Source of the DNA: CAG-882 sp050874385
GTDB taxonomy: Bacteria > Bacillota > Clostridia > Lachnospirales > Lachnospiraceae
NCBI GenBank assembly: GCA_050874385.1
Contig: JBNMKO010000009.1
Span: 1 to 64,000, forward strand
Direction of reading: 5' to 3'
Length of the DNA stretch: 64,000 nt
Positions 33,336 through 42,529 of the stretch are shown piece by piece (position 1 is the stretch's first letter; each line of letters opens with the position of its first letter). The notes under the pieces were generated by a model that did not search any database, was not told where the DNA came from, and worked only from the letters and a program-made list of their open reading frames with translations. Made by a program: the position numbers and the translations under genes.

Positions 33336-34031
33336 ATGTATCTGGAAAAATATGAGCAGTACCTTGGAACAGGAGAAAAAAATGCACAGGGTCTTGATTT
33401 AAAGACGTTTCTTGAGGAGTATAATCCTAAGCTTTATGACACTCCGGCTAACACTGTGGATAATCTGATTTTTACCTATATTGAGGAAAATGGAAAGAAG
33501 AAGATAGGAAAGCTCCTTCTTATAAAGAGAGGAAATCACCCGTCGATAGGCTGGTGGGCGCTTCCGGGCGGCTTTGTGGATTTTAGGGAAAATCTTGAGG
33601 TGGCTGCCGCGAGGGAGCTTGAGGAGGAGACCGGTCTTAAAGGTGTTAAGGGCGTTCAGCTCGGAAGCTACGGCGACTATGACCGCGACCCTAGAACGAG
33701 AATTATAACGACAGCGTATGTCTTTGTCGAGGAGGAGGGAAAGCTCACCGCCACAGCCGGAGATGATGCGGCGGACGCAGGCTGGTTTTCCATGAAAGTG
33801 AATAAGGCGGGCGAGGCTTCCGACAGCACCGAAGAGATTAAAAAAGAGTTTTTTGACATAGAATTTGAGTGCGGACAGATAAAGCCCACAGCGAGGGTGC
33901 TTGTCACGACGGACAAAACGGGCGTGCTTGAGAACAAGCAGTATAAGATAGTCAGCAACAATCTCATCGCTGCCGACCACGCAGCTATGATATTAAACGG
34001 ATATGACTATGTGAATGAGCATCTCAACTAA
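33336..34031 (+). CDS. Nudix hydrolase family protein
   Basis: 231 aa from ATG 33336 (GGAG about 7 nt upstream); a longer frame starts at 33291. The Nudix box GGFVDFRENLEVAAARELEEETGL fits Gx5Ex7REUxEExGU, preceded by IGWWALPGG. Nudix enzymes cleave nucleoside diphosphates linked to another moiety; the N-terminal part and the C-terminal extension of about 60 residues (GQIKPTARVLVTTDKTGV...) are not diagnostic of ADP-ribose or other substrates. It stands upstream of the pyrophosphatase on the same strand with a 148-bp gap. Confidence 0.9.
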   Translation: MYLEKYEQYLGTGEKNAQGLDLKTFLEEYNPKLYDTPANTVDNLIFTYIEENGKKKIGKLLLIKRGNHPSIGWWALPGGFVDFRENLEVAAARELEEETGLKGVKGVQLGSYGDYDRDPRTRIITTAYVFVEEEGKLTATAGDDAADAGWFSMKVNKAGEASDSTEEIKKEFFDIEFECGQIKPTARVLVTTDKTGVLENKQYKIVSNNLIAADHAAMILNGYDYVNEHLN

Positions 34032-34179
34032 ATAGTTATTATATGTAATTGTGAGGCTTGAATTAAAAAATTAATAGTTATGTATTTGTGTTGATTTTTT
34101 GAAGTGGCAATATAGTAAAATAATACAACATTTTACATTGATAATTATGTTTTACAATTATTTTATATGGGAGGCAGGC

Positions 34180-35829
34180 ATGGAAAAAAAGAAGATATTT
34201 GTGATTGGACACAAAAATCCCGACACGGACTCGATTTGCTCGGCGATAGCCTATGCACAGTTAAAGAACAGCATAGATGCGGAGAATGAGTACGTTCCGT
34301 TAAGGGCAGGACATATTAATGAAGAAACCCAGTATGTGTTAAAGCAGTTCGGTGTGGACGCACCGCAGTATGTGATGGATGTCAAAAGTCAGGTAAAGGA
34401 TATCGAAATCCGCAAGGTTGAGGGCGTTGACAGAAGCATTTCAATAAAGGCTGCATGGAAGCTTATGAGGGATATGGGTGTTGTAACTCTTCCTATAACG
34501 AAGGACAACAAGCTTGAGGGACTTATCACCATCGCGGATATCGCGACATCCTACATGGATGTCCACGACAGCACGACGCTCTCGACGGCAAAGACCGTGT
34601 GCAAGAACATTGTGGAAACCCTTGACGGAGAGCTTATCATCGGCGATGAGCATCATGTTTTTGAGAGGGGAAAGGTGTTAGTCGCGGCGGCAAACCCCGA
34701 CCTTATGGAGAGCTATATCAGAATGGGCGATATTGTCATCCTTGGAAACCGCTACGAGTCGCAGTTATGTGCGATAGAGATGCAGGCGAGCTGTATCGTC
34801 GTGTGCGAGGGTGCGCCGGTGTCAATGACGATAAAGAAGCTCGCCGTTGAAAATCACTGCACGATAATAAGCACACCTCACGATACATTTACAGCGTCCA
34901 GACTTATAAACCAGTCTGTCCCGATAAGCTTTTTTATGAGGACGGACGGACTTATAACATTCAGCACGGAGGCTTACACCGACGAGGTGCGTCAGGTCAT
35001 GGCAAAGAAAAGGCACCGCGATTTCCCTGTGCACGACGAGCAGGGCAATTATATAGGTATGATTTCCAGAAGAAATCTCCTCGGAATGGGCAAAAAGCAG
35101 ATTATCATGGTAGACCACAATGAGGCAAAGCAGGCTGTCGACGGAATTGACCAGGCGGAGATACTTGAGATAATAGACCACCACAAGCTCGGCGCGGTGG
35201 AGACGATGAACCCTGTATTTTTCAGAAACCAGCCGCTTGGATGTACGGCTACCATAATTTATCAGATGTACTGTGAAAATCACATTGAGATTTGCAAGGA
35301 GACGGCGGGGCTTATGTGCTCGGCAATCCTTTCCGACACGCTTATGTTCCGCTCGCCTACATGCACTCCGGCTGATATGAAGGCGGCAAATGAGCTTGCC
35401 GACATCGCGGGCATTGTGATTGAGGAGTACGCGGTCAAGATGTTTCGCGCGGGCAGCAACTTGAAGGACAAGACACCGCAGGAGATTTTTTCGCAGGACT
35501 ACAAGAGATTTTCTGTAAATGACATAAATTTTGGCGTGGGTCAGATTTCCTCGATGGACGAGGGAGAACTTCTCGAGATAAAGGAGAAGATTATGCCGTA
35601 CATGAAGCAGCAGCTTGAGAGTCAGGGAATAAACATGATATTTTTCATGCTCACAAATATGATTGCGACGGAGACACTATTGATAGCACTTGGAAACGGT
35701 GCGGGGGACGTTATAGAGAACGGTTTTGACGCGCCTAAGCTTGAGGACAATGTGTACAGGCTTGAGGGTGTGGTATCACGAAAGAAACAGCTTATACCGG
35801 AGATACTCACGGTGCTGTCGCAGGAGTAA
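34180..35829 (+). CDS. Manganese-dependent inorganic pyrophosphatase with CBS and DRTGG domains
   Basis: 549 aa from ATG 34180 (GGGAGG upstream); the frame is open from 34099. DHH-type PPase (family II): GHKNPDTDSICSAIAYA near the start supplies metal ligands, and IIDHHKLG is the DHH motif. Inserted between them are a CBS domain (about 68-122), a DRTGG domain (about 125-235) and a second CBS domain (about 245-300), the nucleotide-regulated form known in clostridia. It hydrolyses pyrophosphate, with AMP/ADP inhibiting and ATP or diadenosine polyphosphates activating in studied relatives. A DHHA2 domain closes the protein. Confidence 0.94.
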   Translation: MEKKKIFVIGHKNPDTDSICSAIAYAQLKNSIDAENEYVPLRAGHINEETQYVLKQFGVDAPQYVMDVKSQVKDIEIRKVEGVDRSISIKAAWKLMRDMGVVTLPITKDNKLEGLITIADIATSYMDVHDSTTLSTAKTVCKNIVETLDGELIIGDEHHVFERGKVLVAAANPDLMESYIRMGDIVILGNRYESQLCAIEMQASCIVVCEGAPVSMTIKKLAVENHCTIISTPHDTFTASRLINQSVPISFFMRTDGLITFSTEAYTDEVRQVMAKKRHRDFPVHDEQGNYIGMISRRNLLGMGKKQIIMVDHNEAKQAVDGIDQAEILEIIDHHKLGAVETMNPVFFRNQPLGCTATIIYQMYCENHIEICKETAGLMCSAILSDTLMFRSPTCTPADMKAANELADIAGIVIEEYAVKMFRAGSNLKDKTPQEIFSQDYKRFSVNDINFGVGQISSMDEGELLEIKEKIMPYMKQQLESQGINMIFFMLTNMIATETLLIALGNGAGDVIENGFDAPKLEDNVYRLEGVVSRKKQLIPEILTVLSQE

Positions 35830-35843
35830 AAAAGGAGGAGCGA

Positions 35844-36557
35844 ATGGGAAAATTGAGTTGGAAGCCGGGTAACATGCTATACCCGGTGCCGGCAGTTATG
35901 GTAAGCTGCAAAAGGGAGGGCGAAAAGCCAAATATTATCACGGTTGCATGGGCTGGGACGGTGAACACCAATCCACCGATGGTGTCGATATCTGTGAGAC
36001 CTGAGAGGTATTCATACAATATAATAAAGGAGACGGGGGAGTTTGTCATAAACCTTGTCACAAAGGAGCTTGTGTACGCGACGGACTTTTGCGGTGTGCG
36101 TTCGGGCAGGGATGTGGACAAGTTCGCACAGATGAAGCTTCATGAGGCAGAGTCTAAGGAGGTCAAGGCTCCGGGAATACAGGAGAGTCCCGTAAATATC
36201 GAGTGCCGCGTTGTGAGCGAGCAGCCGCTTGGCAGCCACACGCTTTTTCTTGCAAAGGTTGTCAACGTGCAGGTCGATGACCGTTACATGGACGAGAAGG
36301 GAAGATTTGACCTGAACGCGTCGGGGCTTACGGCTTATTCACATGGGGAGTACTTTGAATTGGGGAAAAAGCTCGGAAAATTCGGGTTCTCTGTGAACAA
36401 GAATGCCGACACCACAGGAAATAAGGAAGCTAAAGAGCCGTCAAAAAAGAAGAAAGAAACTAAAATATCAGAAAAAAAGAAAAAGCAAGTTGGTGAGCTG
36501 ACAAAAAGTAAGAAACTTTCAAAAAAGAAAAGTGGGCATAAACATAATAAAAAATAA
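35844..36557 (+). CDS. Flavin reductase-like FMN-binding protein with Lys-rich tail
   Basis: 237 aa, 14 bp after the pyrophosphatase, with AAGGAGGAG upstream. The first about 185 residues follow the flavin reductase-like split-barrel family: PVPAVMVSC, NIITVAWAGTVNTNPPMVSISVRPERYSYNII, GEFVINLVT, and DFCGVRSGRDVDKF. The last about 50 residues are an unusual Lys/Ser/Glu extension (KKKKETKISEKKKKQ...) ending HKHNKK, absent in standard members, which could bind nucleic acid or membrane or be a disordered tail. Physiological substrate unknown. Confidence 0.88.
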   Translation: MGKLSWKPGNMLYPVPAVMVSCKREGEKPNIITVAWAGTVNTNPPMVSISVRPERYSYNIIKETGEFVINLVTKELVYATDFCGVRSGRDVDKFAQMKLHEAESKEVKAPGIQESPVNIECRVVSEQPLGSHTLFLAKVVNVQVDDRYMDEKGRFDLNASGLTAYSHGEYFELGKKLGKFGFSVNKNADTTGNKEAKEPSKKKKETKISEKKKKQVGELTKSKKLSKKKSGHKHNKK

Positions 36558-36583
36558 ACACGAAAGGAACCAAGGAAAAATTT

Positions 36584-37084
36584 ATGAAAAAGAGCAATGT
36601 GGTACTTATCGGTATGCCGGGAGCGGGAAAGAGCACAGTGGGCGTTGTGCTTGCAAAGCTTCTCGGATATCATTTTATTGACACTGACCTTGTCATACAG
36701 GAGAAGGAGGGCAGGCTTTTAAAGGATATTATTGCGGAGCAGGGCAACGGCGGTTTTTTGAGGATTGAGGACAAGATAAATTCCGAACTTGAGGCGGAGC
36801 ACTCCGTCATAGCGCCGGGTGGAAGCGTGGTGTACGGCGAGAACGCAATGAGGCATTTTAAAAATATTGCCACGGTTGTATATCTAAAGGTGTCGTATGA
36901 GACAATAAATGAGAGACTTTCCAACCTTGAGGGCAGAGGAGTTGTCCTAAAAGAAGGGCAGACCTTAAAAAATCTCTACGATGAGCGCTGTGCCTTGTAT
37001 GAAAAATATGCGGACGTTATAATCGACGAGCATGGAAGAAATTTGGCAGACACAGCGAAGGCGGTTGCAATAGCAGTCAGATAA
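36584..37084 (+). CDS. aroK: Shikimate kinase
   Basis: 166 aa; CGAAAGGA precedes the ATG. Walker A GMPGAGKST (about residues 10-18), the substrate-binding DTD (about 33-35), and a PGGSVVY segment matching the family GGG motif region, with an R in the lid region (NLEGRGVVLK). It phosphorylates shikimate at the 3-hydroxyl in aromatic amino acid synthesis. No other aro gene adjoins. Related P-loop kinases (gluconate type) are possible but the DTD and GG motifs favour shikimate kinase. Confidence 0.87.
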   Translation: MKKSNVVLIGMPGAGKSTVGVVLAKLLGYHFIDTDLVIQEKEGRLLKDIIAEQGNGGFLRIEDKINSELEAEHSVIAPGGSVVYGENAMRHFKNIATVVYLKVSYETINERLSNLEGRGVVLKEGQTLKNLYDERCALYEKYADVIIDEHGRNLADTAKAVAIAVR

Positions 37085-37192
37085 TGGACTAATAATTTCC
37101 ATAAAATGTAAATTTAAACAAAAAATTCTAAATATTTGTAACATTTTGTAACATAATGCGTAAAAACATTTTGTTTTTTTGATAAAAAAACC

Positions 37193-37221
37193 TTTACAAA
37201 TCTGGGATTTATTGTTAGTAT
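37193..37221 (+). promoter_or_regulatory. Promoter of the M23 peptidase gene
   Basis: TTTACA (37193-37198), 17-bp spacer, TAGTAT (37216-37221), about 50 bp before ATG 37273. The leader is AT-rich. Confidence 0.55.
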
Positions 37222-37272
37222 GTATTTGTTACAAAATTGTTAAGTAAGCTCTTACATTTTTTGGAGGATATC

Positions 37273-38856
37273 ATGAAGTTTACCAGGCAGTACAGAAAAT
37301 TGAAAAATATCTATCTGAAAGTTGCAGTAGCTGCCTGCTTGTTTGTCATATTTATTGTACCATTTGCAACCCGTTTTACAGCGCCACAGGACGTTGAGGC
37401 GAGCGGACGTATGGCGCAGGGAACAGCAGGATATACAGTTGTACTCAACGGAACACCGATAGGATGTACACAGGATGAGATTACAGCTAAGGAAGCACTA
37501 CAGAATGTCAGAGCACAACTCAATGCGGAATATGGAACAACAGTATATGCAGATACGGAACTTGAGGTATTTGCAGATGACAATATAAGAGGAGCTCTTC
37601 TTGATAGGGCAGAGCTTGAGAATGTAATGTATGATGCAGTCACATCGATGGCTTATGTACCGGATAACATTGTATATACGGTTCGCATAGATGACTACAT
37701 GGTGACAGTCGGAAGCGAGGCGGAGGTCATTGAGCTCTTAGAGGCAGCCAAGAACAGGATTGCCGGGGACGACGCAGGTGCGTTTCAGGTTGAGCTTGTG
37801 GACAGCACGGACAACGGTTTGTCACACAAGACAGTCAATGTAGCCACAGCCGACATCACGATGAATGAGGCGGCGAAGGTTCTCGCGACGATAGACGGAA
37901 CAGATACAGTTCAGGTAACGGATGACACGGTATTTGAGGACGGAGTCCTCTATGTGGGATTTCAGGAGAACATAGAAGTTATAGAGACAAAGGGCACGGC
38001 AAAGAATGTAATGTCGGTTGAGGATGCACTTGAGGACATAACCAAGGAGAAAGCTGAGAAGGGAACTTATGAAGTGCAGTCAGGCGAGTATCTCTCAGTG
38101 ATTTCAGAGAAAACAGGCATACCGCTCAGTGAGTTGTACGAGCTCAATGAAAATCTTAGTGAGGAGAGCGTGATAATGCCGGGCGACCTTATCACGATAA
38201 CAGTTCCTACACCGGAGATTTCAGTGGTTGTGAAGGAAGAGATTACCTACAGCGAAGAGTATGAGGCCGATGTGGTATATGTTGACAACAACAGCATGTA
38301 TCAGGGGCAGGAGAATGTGATATCTCAGGGAACAACTGGTTACAGAGAGGTAATAGCGGTTGTAAGCTCCGTCAACAACAAGGAGTATGACAGAGAGATT
38401 ATAAGCCAGAAGGTTGTCAAGGAGGCCACTCCTACAGTGATTGAGAGAGGAACACTTATTCCTCCTACATTTATAAATCCACTCAGCACAATGTATATCA
38501 CATCTGACTATGGATATCGTACACATCCGGTTTCCGGTCAGGTGGGAAGTTTCCACACAGGAGTTGACTTGTATGTGCCTATGGGTTCAGCGGTCAAGGC
38601 ATCATGCGGAGGTACGGTTACACTTGCAGGCTGGAACGGTGGATATGGCTGGTGCGTTGATATCAGCCACGGAAACGGCATCACGACAAGATATGGACAT
38701 CTAAGCTCCATAGAGGTATCTGTTGGACAAACAGTATCTCAGGGACAGAGAATAGCCCTTTCGGGAGCGAGCGGAAATGTCACAGGTCCACATCTTCATT
38801 TTGAAGTTTTGCTTTGGGGAAATTCACAGAATCCAAGAGATTATTTGAACAAATAA
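37273..38856 (+). CDS. Cell-wall M23 endopeptidase with LysM and G5 domains
   Basis: 527 aa from ATG 37273 (GGAGG at 37263-37267; frame open from 37237). An N-terminal membrane anchor (about 15-35) is followed by a region of about 210 residues, a LysM domain (YEVQSGEYLSVISEKTGIPL, about 265-315), a G5 domain (about 320-395) and a C-terminal LytM/M23 domain. The zinc and catalytic residues are seen in HTGVD, and GPHLHFEV supplies the HxH motif. It should cut peptide cross-links in peptidoglycan outside the cell during growth or division. It lies immediately upstream of murA but has its own terminator. Confidence 0.93.
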   Translation: MKFTRQYRKLKNIYLKVAVAACLFVIFIVPFATRFTAPQDVEASGRMAQGTAGYTVVLNGTPIGCTQDEITAKEALQNVRAQLNAEYGTTVYADTELEVFADDNIRGALLDRAELENVMYDAVTSMAYVPDNIVYTVRIDDYMVTVGSEAEVIELLEAAKNRIAGDDAGAFQVELVDSTDNGLSHKTVNVATADITMNEAAKVLATIDGTDTVQVTDDTVFEDGVLYVGFQENIEVIETKGTAKNVMSVEDALEDITKEKAEKGTYEVQSGEYLSVISEKTGIPLSELYELNENLSEESVIMPGDLITITVPTPEISVVVKEEITYSEEYEADVVYVDNNSMYQGQENVISQGTTGYREVIAVVSSVNNKEYDREIISQKVVKEATPTVIERGTLIPPTFINPLSTMYITSDYGYRTHPVSGQVGSFHTGVDLYVPMGSAVKASCGGTVTLAGWNGGYGWCVDISHGNGITTRYGHLSSIEVSVGQTVSQGQRIALSGASGNVTGPHLHFEVLLWGNSQNPRDYLNK

Positions 38857-38870
38857 TGCGCACAATATAG

Positions 38871-38908
38871 AGCAGAGGAGAGAATAGCCTTTCCTCTGCT
38901 TTATTAGT
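38871..38908 (+). terminator. Terminator after the M23 gene
   Basis: AGCAGAGGA (38871-38879) pairs with TCCTCTGCT (38892-38900), then TTATTAGTTT. Confidence 0.7.
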
Positions 38909-38999
38909 TTAACCATATTTGCTGCAATGGCAATAAGTGCCAAAGCGGGTTGAAAATGCCCCGGATTATGTGGACAATCTGCCATAAATCAAAATTTCC

Positions 39000-39027
39000 T
39001 TTACAAAAAGCACTTTTATGCTATAAT
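39000..39027 (+). promoter_or_regulatory. Promoter of murA
   Basis: TTTACA (39000-39005), 16-bp spacer, TATAAT (39022-39027), 60 bp before the start codon at 39087. Confidence 0.65.
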
Positions 39028-39086
39028 AGGATAGATGTGTGGAAACACAAGGAAATAACACAATTACATGGAGTCAGAGGTATGTA

Positions 39087-40379
39087 ATGGAACAGTATGT
39101 TATTAAAGGGGGTAATCCCCTGAGCGGCGAAGTGAATATCATTGGAGCCAAGAACGCAGCTCTCGCTATAATTGCGGCGGCTATTATGGCGGACGAGACA
39201 GTTACGATAGATAATGTACCGGATGTAAGCGATATACAGGTTCTTTTTGGAGCAGTGGCAAGTATCGGAGCTGTTGTCGAGAGAATTGACAGACACACCT
39301 ACAAGGTGAACGGTGCACTTATAAATACAACAATTGTTGATTATGAGAAGGCTAAGAAGATAAGAGGTTCTTACTATCTTTTAGGTGCCCTTCTTGGAAA
39401 GTACAAGGAAGCCCATGTGGCATTTCCGGGAGGCTGTAACATCGGCACAAGACCGATAGACCAGCATATCAACGGATTTAAGGCTATGGGCGCGGAGGTT
39501 GATACGGCTTACGGCATGATTACCGCAAAGGCGGACAGGCTTGTGGGCGGTCATATCTACCTCGATATGGAGTCAGTTGGAGCTACCATCAACATTATGC
39601 TCGCGGCAGTGCTCGCGGAGGGCTATACAATCATTGAGAATGCAGCCAAGGAGCCGCATGTTGTCGATGTAGCCAACCTTCTCAACTGCATGGGTGCCAA
39701 TATCAAGGGCGCAGGAACAGATGTTATAAGGGTAAGAGGAGTTGCGAAGCTTCACGGTGCGACATACTCAATAATACCTGACCAGATTGAGGCAGCCACG
39801 TTTATGTGCGCGGCAGCGGCTACAGGCGGGGATGTCCTTATAAAGAACGTAATCCCTAAGCACCTTGAGGCTATCACGGCGAAGCTCACACAGATAGGCT
39901 GTGAGGTGTCTGAGTTTGACGATGCCGTAAGGGTTGTCGGATATCGCAATATGAAGTACACCAACGTGAAGACACTTCCTTATCCGGGATTTCCTACAGA
40001 CGTACAGCCGCAGATTACGGTTGTCTTAGCTCTTGCAAAGGGTACAAGCATTGTCACGGAGGGCATTTTTGAGAACCGTTTCAAGTACGTTGATGAGCTT
40101 GCAAAGATGGGTGCGGATATCACTGTCGAGGGCAATACAGCCATCGTGAAGGGTGTTGACCGTTACACAGGGGCGGAAGTAACAGCACCGGATTTGCGCG
40201 CAGGAGCAGCACTTGTGCTTGCCGGACTTGCCGCTGACGGAATAACCGTTGTGGACGATATCAAGTACATTTTAAGAGGATATGAGGACTTTGACGCGAA
40301 GCTTAGAGACCTTGGCGCGAAGATAGAGTATGTACAGAGTGAGAAGGAACTCAGAAAGTTCGTGCTCAAGATATCGTAA
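39087..40379 (+). CDS. murA: UDP-N-acetylglucosamine 1-carboxyvinyltransferase
   Basis: 430 aa from ATG 39087 with AGAGGT upstream; the frame is open from 39039. First committed step of peptidoglycan synthesis: transfer of enolpyruvate to UDP-GlcNAc. The catalytic cysteine is present (C117 in PGGCNIGTRPIDQH), so it should be fosfomycin-sensitive; the UDP-GlcNAc-binding Lys-Asn pair (K23-N24) is in IGAKNAALAI. Two inside-out alpha/beta domains fill the normal length. Bacillota often carry two MurA paralogues and I cannot tell which this is. Confidence 0.96.
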   Translation: MEQYVIKGGNPLSGEVNIIGAKNAALAIIAAAIMADETVTIDNVPDVSDIQVLFGAVASIGAVVERIDRHTYKVNGALINTTIVDYEKAKKIRGSYYLLGALLGKYKEAHVAFPGGCNIGTRPIDQHINGFKAMGAEVDTAYGMITAKADRLVGGHIYLDMESVGATINIMLAAVLAEGYTIIENAAKEPHVVDVANLLNCMGANIKGAGTDVIRVRGVAKLHGATYSIIPDQIEAATFMCAAAATGGDVLIKNVIPKHLEAITAKLTQIGCEVSEFDDAVRVVGYRNMKYTNVKTLPYPGFPTDVQPQITVVLALAKGTSIVTEGIFENRFKYVDELAKMGADITVEGNTAIVKGVDRYTGAEVTAPDLRAGAALVLAGLAADGITVVDDIKYILRGYEDFDAKLRDLGAKIEYVQSEKELRKFVLKIS

Positions 40380-40461
40380 TGCATTGTTGTCACAGCACAA
40401 TGGAGATAACTTGTAAACTGTAAAATAGAATGACAATTAAATAAGAAGAATATATGTAATT

Positions 40462-40505
40462 AAAAAACAGGATGGATGTTCAAATGAACGTCCGTCCTGT
40501 TTTTT
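40462..40505 (+). terminator. Terminator after murA
   Basis: AAAACAGGATGGATGTTCA pairs with TGAACGTCCGTCCTGTTTT (several G-U) around a 2-nt loop, then T-rich. Confidence 0.85.
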
Positions 40506-40530
40506 ATATTTATGATATGAAGCAGTAATA

Positions 40531-40565
40531 ATTGCGAAACTTGAATTTTCAAAAAGTTTCGCAAT
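40531..40565 (-). terminator. Probable terminator of the minus-strand chemoreceptor C
   Basis: ATTGCGAAACTT (40531-40542) and AAGTTTCGCAAT (40554-40565) are perfect 12-bp arms just beyond the stop of the minus-strand gene; the T-tract on that strand is weak. Confidence 0.5.
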
Positions 40566-40583
40566 TACATACTTGATGAAATC

Positions 40584-42266
40584 TTAGCGGAATTCAAACT
40601 GTGATATAAGGTTCTTTAATGTATCAGCCTGTGCAGAAAGCTCCTCGCTTGTAGCGGAGGTCTCCTGTGCGGATGCTGAGTTGCTCTGTACAACCTCTGA
40701 AATCTGCTCTATTGCCTTTTCTACCTGCTCAAGCATATCGGACTGCTTTCTTGCGGTCTCGCTCGACTGTGCTGCGCTGTCCGCAAATTCCTTCATTGAA
40801 TCGAGGATGTTGTTGAGTATGTCTACAGTCTTCTTTGTTATCTCGCTGCCGTTCTCTATCTCGACAAGTGACCTCTCAAGAAGCTCTCTTGTGTTGACTG
40901 CCGACTTGGCACTGTCATCGGCAAGCTTTCCAATCTGGTCTGCAACTACACCGAAGCCTCTTCCGGCATCTCCGGCTCTTGCTGCCTCTATTGAAGCGTT
41001 GAGTGAGAGAAGGTTAGTCTGTGAAGCGATATCCTCAATCTCACCGATAATGTTCTGAATCTTTCTTGATGTGTCGTTGATGCGCTGCATTGCGTTGGTG
41101 AGGTCAAGAAGGTCCTGACGGCTCTTCTCGGCATCAAGTTCAGCCTGCTTTGCCTTCTCGGAAGCGGCATCTGCCTGTGTGGCTGTTGTAGCAGCGGAGG
41201 CGTTGATATTCTCAACTGTTGCGGTGAGCTCCTCGATAGCGCCTGCCTGCTCTGTAGCACCTTCGGCGAGTGTCTGTGCGCTCTCAGCGAGCTGTGATGA
41301 ACCGATTGCAACCTGGTCGGATGCGGAGTTGATGTTGTTGAGTGTCTCGTTGAGCTTGCGGTTCATGTTTCTCATCGCCTCGATGAGTGATGTGAACTCT
41401 CCTACATACTGGTCTTCAATCTTGGTGTTGACATTGAAGTTACCCTTTGACATCTGTGTGAGAAGATGTCCTGCGTCGGTGGCAATCTCGTGGAGTGTGT
41501 GGCAGCTCTGTCTGAGGTTGTTGGCAAGCTTTCCGAACTCATCCTCGGACTGGTACTGGATATCAATGTCAAGCTGACCTTTTCTGAGCATGATTGCGGC
41601 TTTCTCAATCTCTCCCATAGGCTCCATGATAACTCTGACTAATGTGTTGCGGATACGTCCTGAAATTACCAATGCAACAGCGAATATGATAACTGTCAGA
41701 ACTATTGAACCAATGCTGATTGCAAAGGCAAGTGCAAACTCATTTTTAGCTTTGTTTGAAGCGTCAGTTCCTATTTCAACAAGTATGTCCTGAACTTTCT
41801 CAGTTATATCATTGTACTCGCCGTTGAAAATCTCAAGCGCCTTGTCGTTCTCGTTATTCTTAGCATAGCTTAAAAGGCTTGTGCGGACTGTTCTCAGCTC
41901 AAGCATTGCATTATCGAGTTCATTGATAATCTGTGTGTTGTAATAACATGACTTTAACTTAGTTATATTGGAAGCGATGCTGTCGGAATACTGGCTTGCC
42001 ATGTCAATCTTTGCTGTGGTCTGTGTCGTGTCGTCGGTTGTCACTGACCAGAGAACCTGCTTTCCAATCGCCTGTAAATCTTTTCTGATTTCCATCTGAA
42101 CTACATCACTCTGGTAAGCAGACTGGTAAAAATTTCTGAACTGTATGACTACAGATGTGAGTGCAGCGATTGCTACAACAAAAATAACGGACGTTGCGAC
42201 GAGGACAACGCTGAAAGCGTATTTAAGCTTTTTTGCAATGCCCATGTTTTTGATTTTTTCTTCCAT
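40584..42266 (-). CDS. Methyl-accepting chemotaxis protein (C)
   Basis: 560 aa from ATG 42266 (AAGGAGAG upstream), although the frame is open to 42386. TM1 about residues 15-38, a helical extracytoplasmic sensor of about 150 residues (4HB type), TM2 about 185-210, HAMP (to about 265) and signalling domain with the tip SQTNLLSLNASIEAARAGDAG. It ends ADTLKNLISQFEFR with no CheR pentapeptide. The sensor differs from the pair at 17.8-21.4 kb, so its ligand range is probably different. The neighbouring receptor D is on the same strand but has its own terminator. Confidence 0.93.
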   Translation of the reverse strand: MEEKIKNMGIAKKLKYAFSVVLVATSVIFVVAIAALTSVVIQFRNFYQSAYQSDVVQMEIRKDLQAIGKQVLWSVTTDDTTQTTAKIDMASQYSDSIASNITKLKSCYYNTQIINELDNAMLELRTVRTSLLSYAKNNENDKALEIFNGEYNDITEKVQDILVEIGTDASNKAKNEFALAFAISIGSIVLTVIIFAVALVISGRIRNTLVRVIMEPMGEIEKAAIMLRKGQLDIDIQYQSEDEFGKLANNLRQSCHTLHEIATDAGHLLTQMSKGNFNVNTKIEDQYVGEFTSLIEAMRNMNRKLNETLNNINSASDQVAIGSSQLAESAQTLAEGATEQAGAIEELTATVENINASAATTATQADAASEKAKQAELDAEKSRQDLLDLTNAMQRINDTSRKIQNIIGEIEDIASQTNLLSLNASIEAARAGDAGRGFGVVADQIGKLADDSAKSAVNTRELLERSLVEIENGSEITKKTVDILNNILDSMKEFADSAAQSSETARKQSDMLEQVEKAIEQISEVVQSNSASAQETSATSEELSAQADTLKNLISQFEFR

Positions 42267-42429
42267 AATAAAGTCTCTCCTTGGTTTTTTATGTAGGCAT
42301 AAAGTTATCGTATGCTTGAGGCAAAGGTAAAAAATGCCCATGTTTTCGCTGTATTTAACTATATAGTACTTGTTTTTTGTTGTCAATTATTTGGTGTAAA
42401 AAAATCAGAAAAAATACAATTTTTTTGCG

Positions 42430-42472
42430 AAAAAAACATCCCCAAAACGTGAATATTCTCGTCTTGGGGATA
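42430..42472 (-). terminator. Terminator of the minus-strand chemoreceptor D
   Basis: On the minus strand ATCCCCAAGAC pairs with GTTTTGGGGAT around an internal loop and is followed by T7. Confidence 0.85.
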
Positions 42473-42529
42473 TGAATTTATTGCCAATCCTAGTCATAAT
42501 TATCAAGGAATGTGCATTACTTTATTTTT

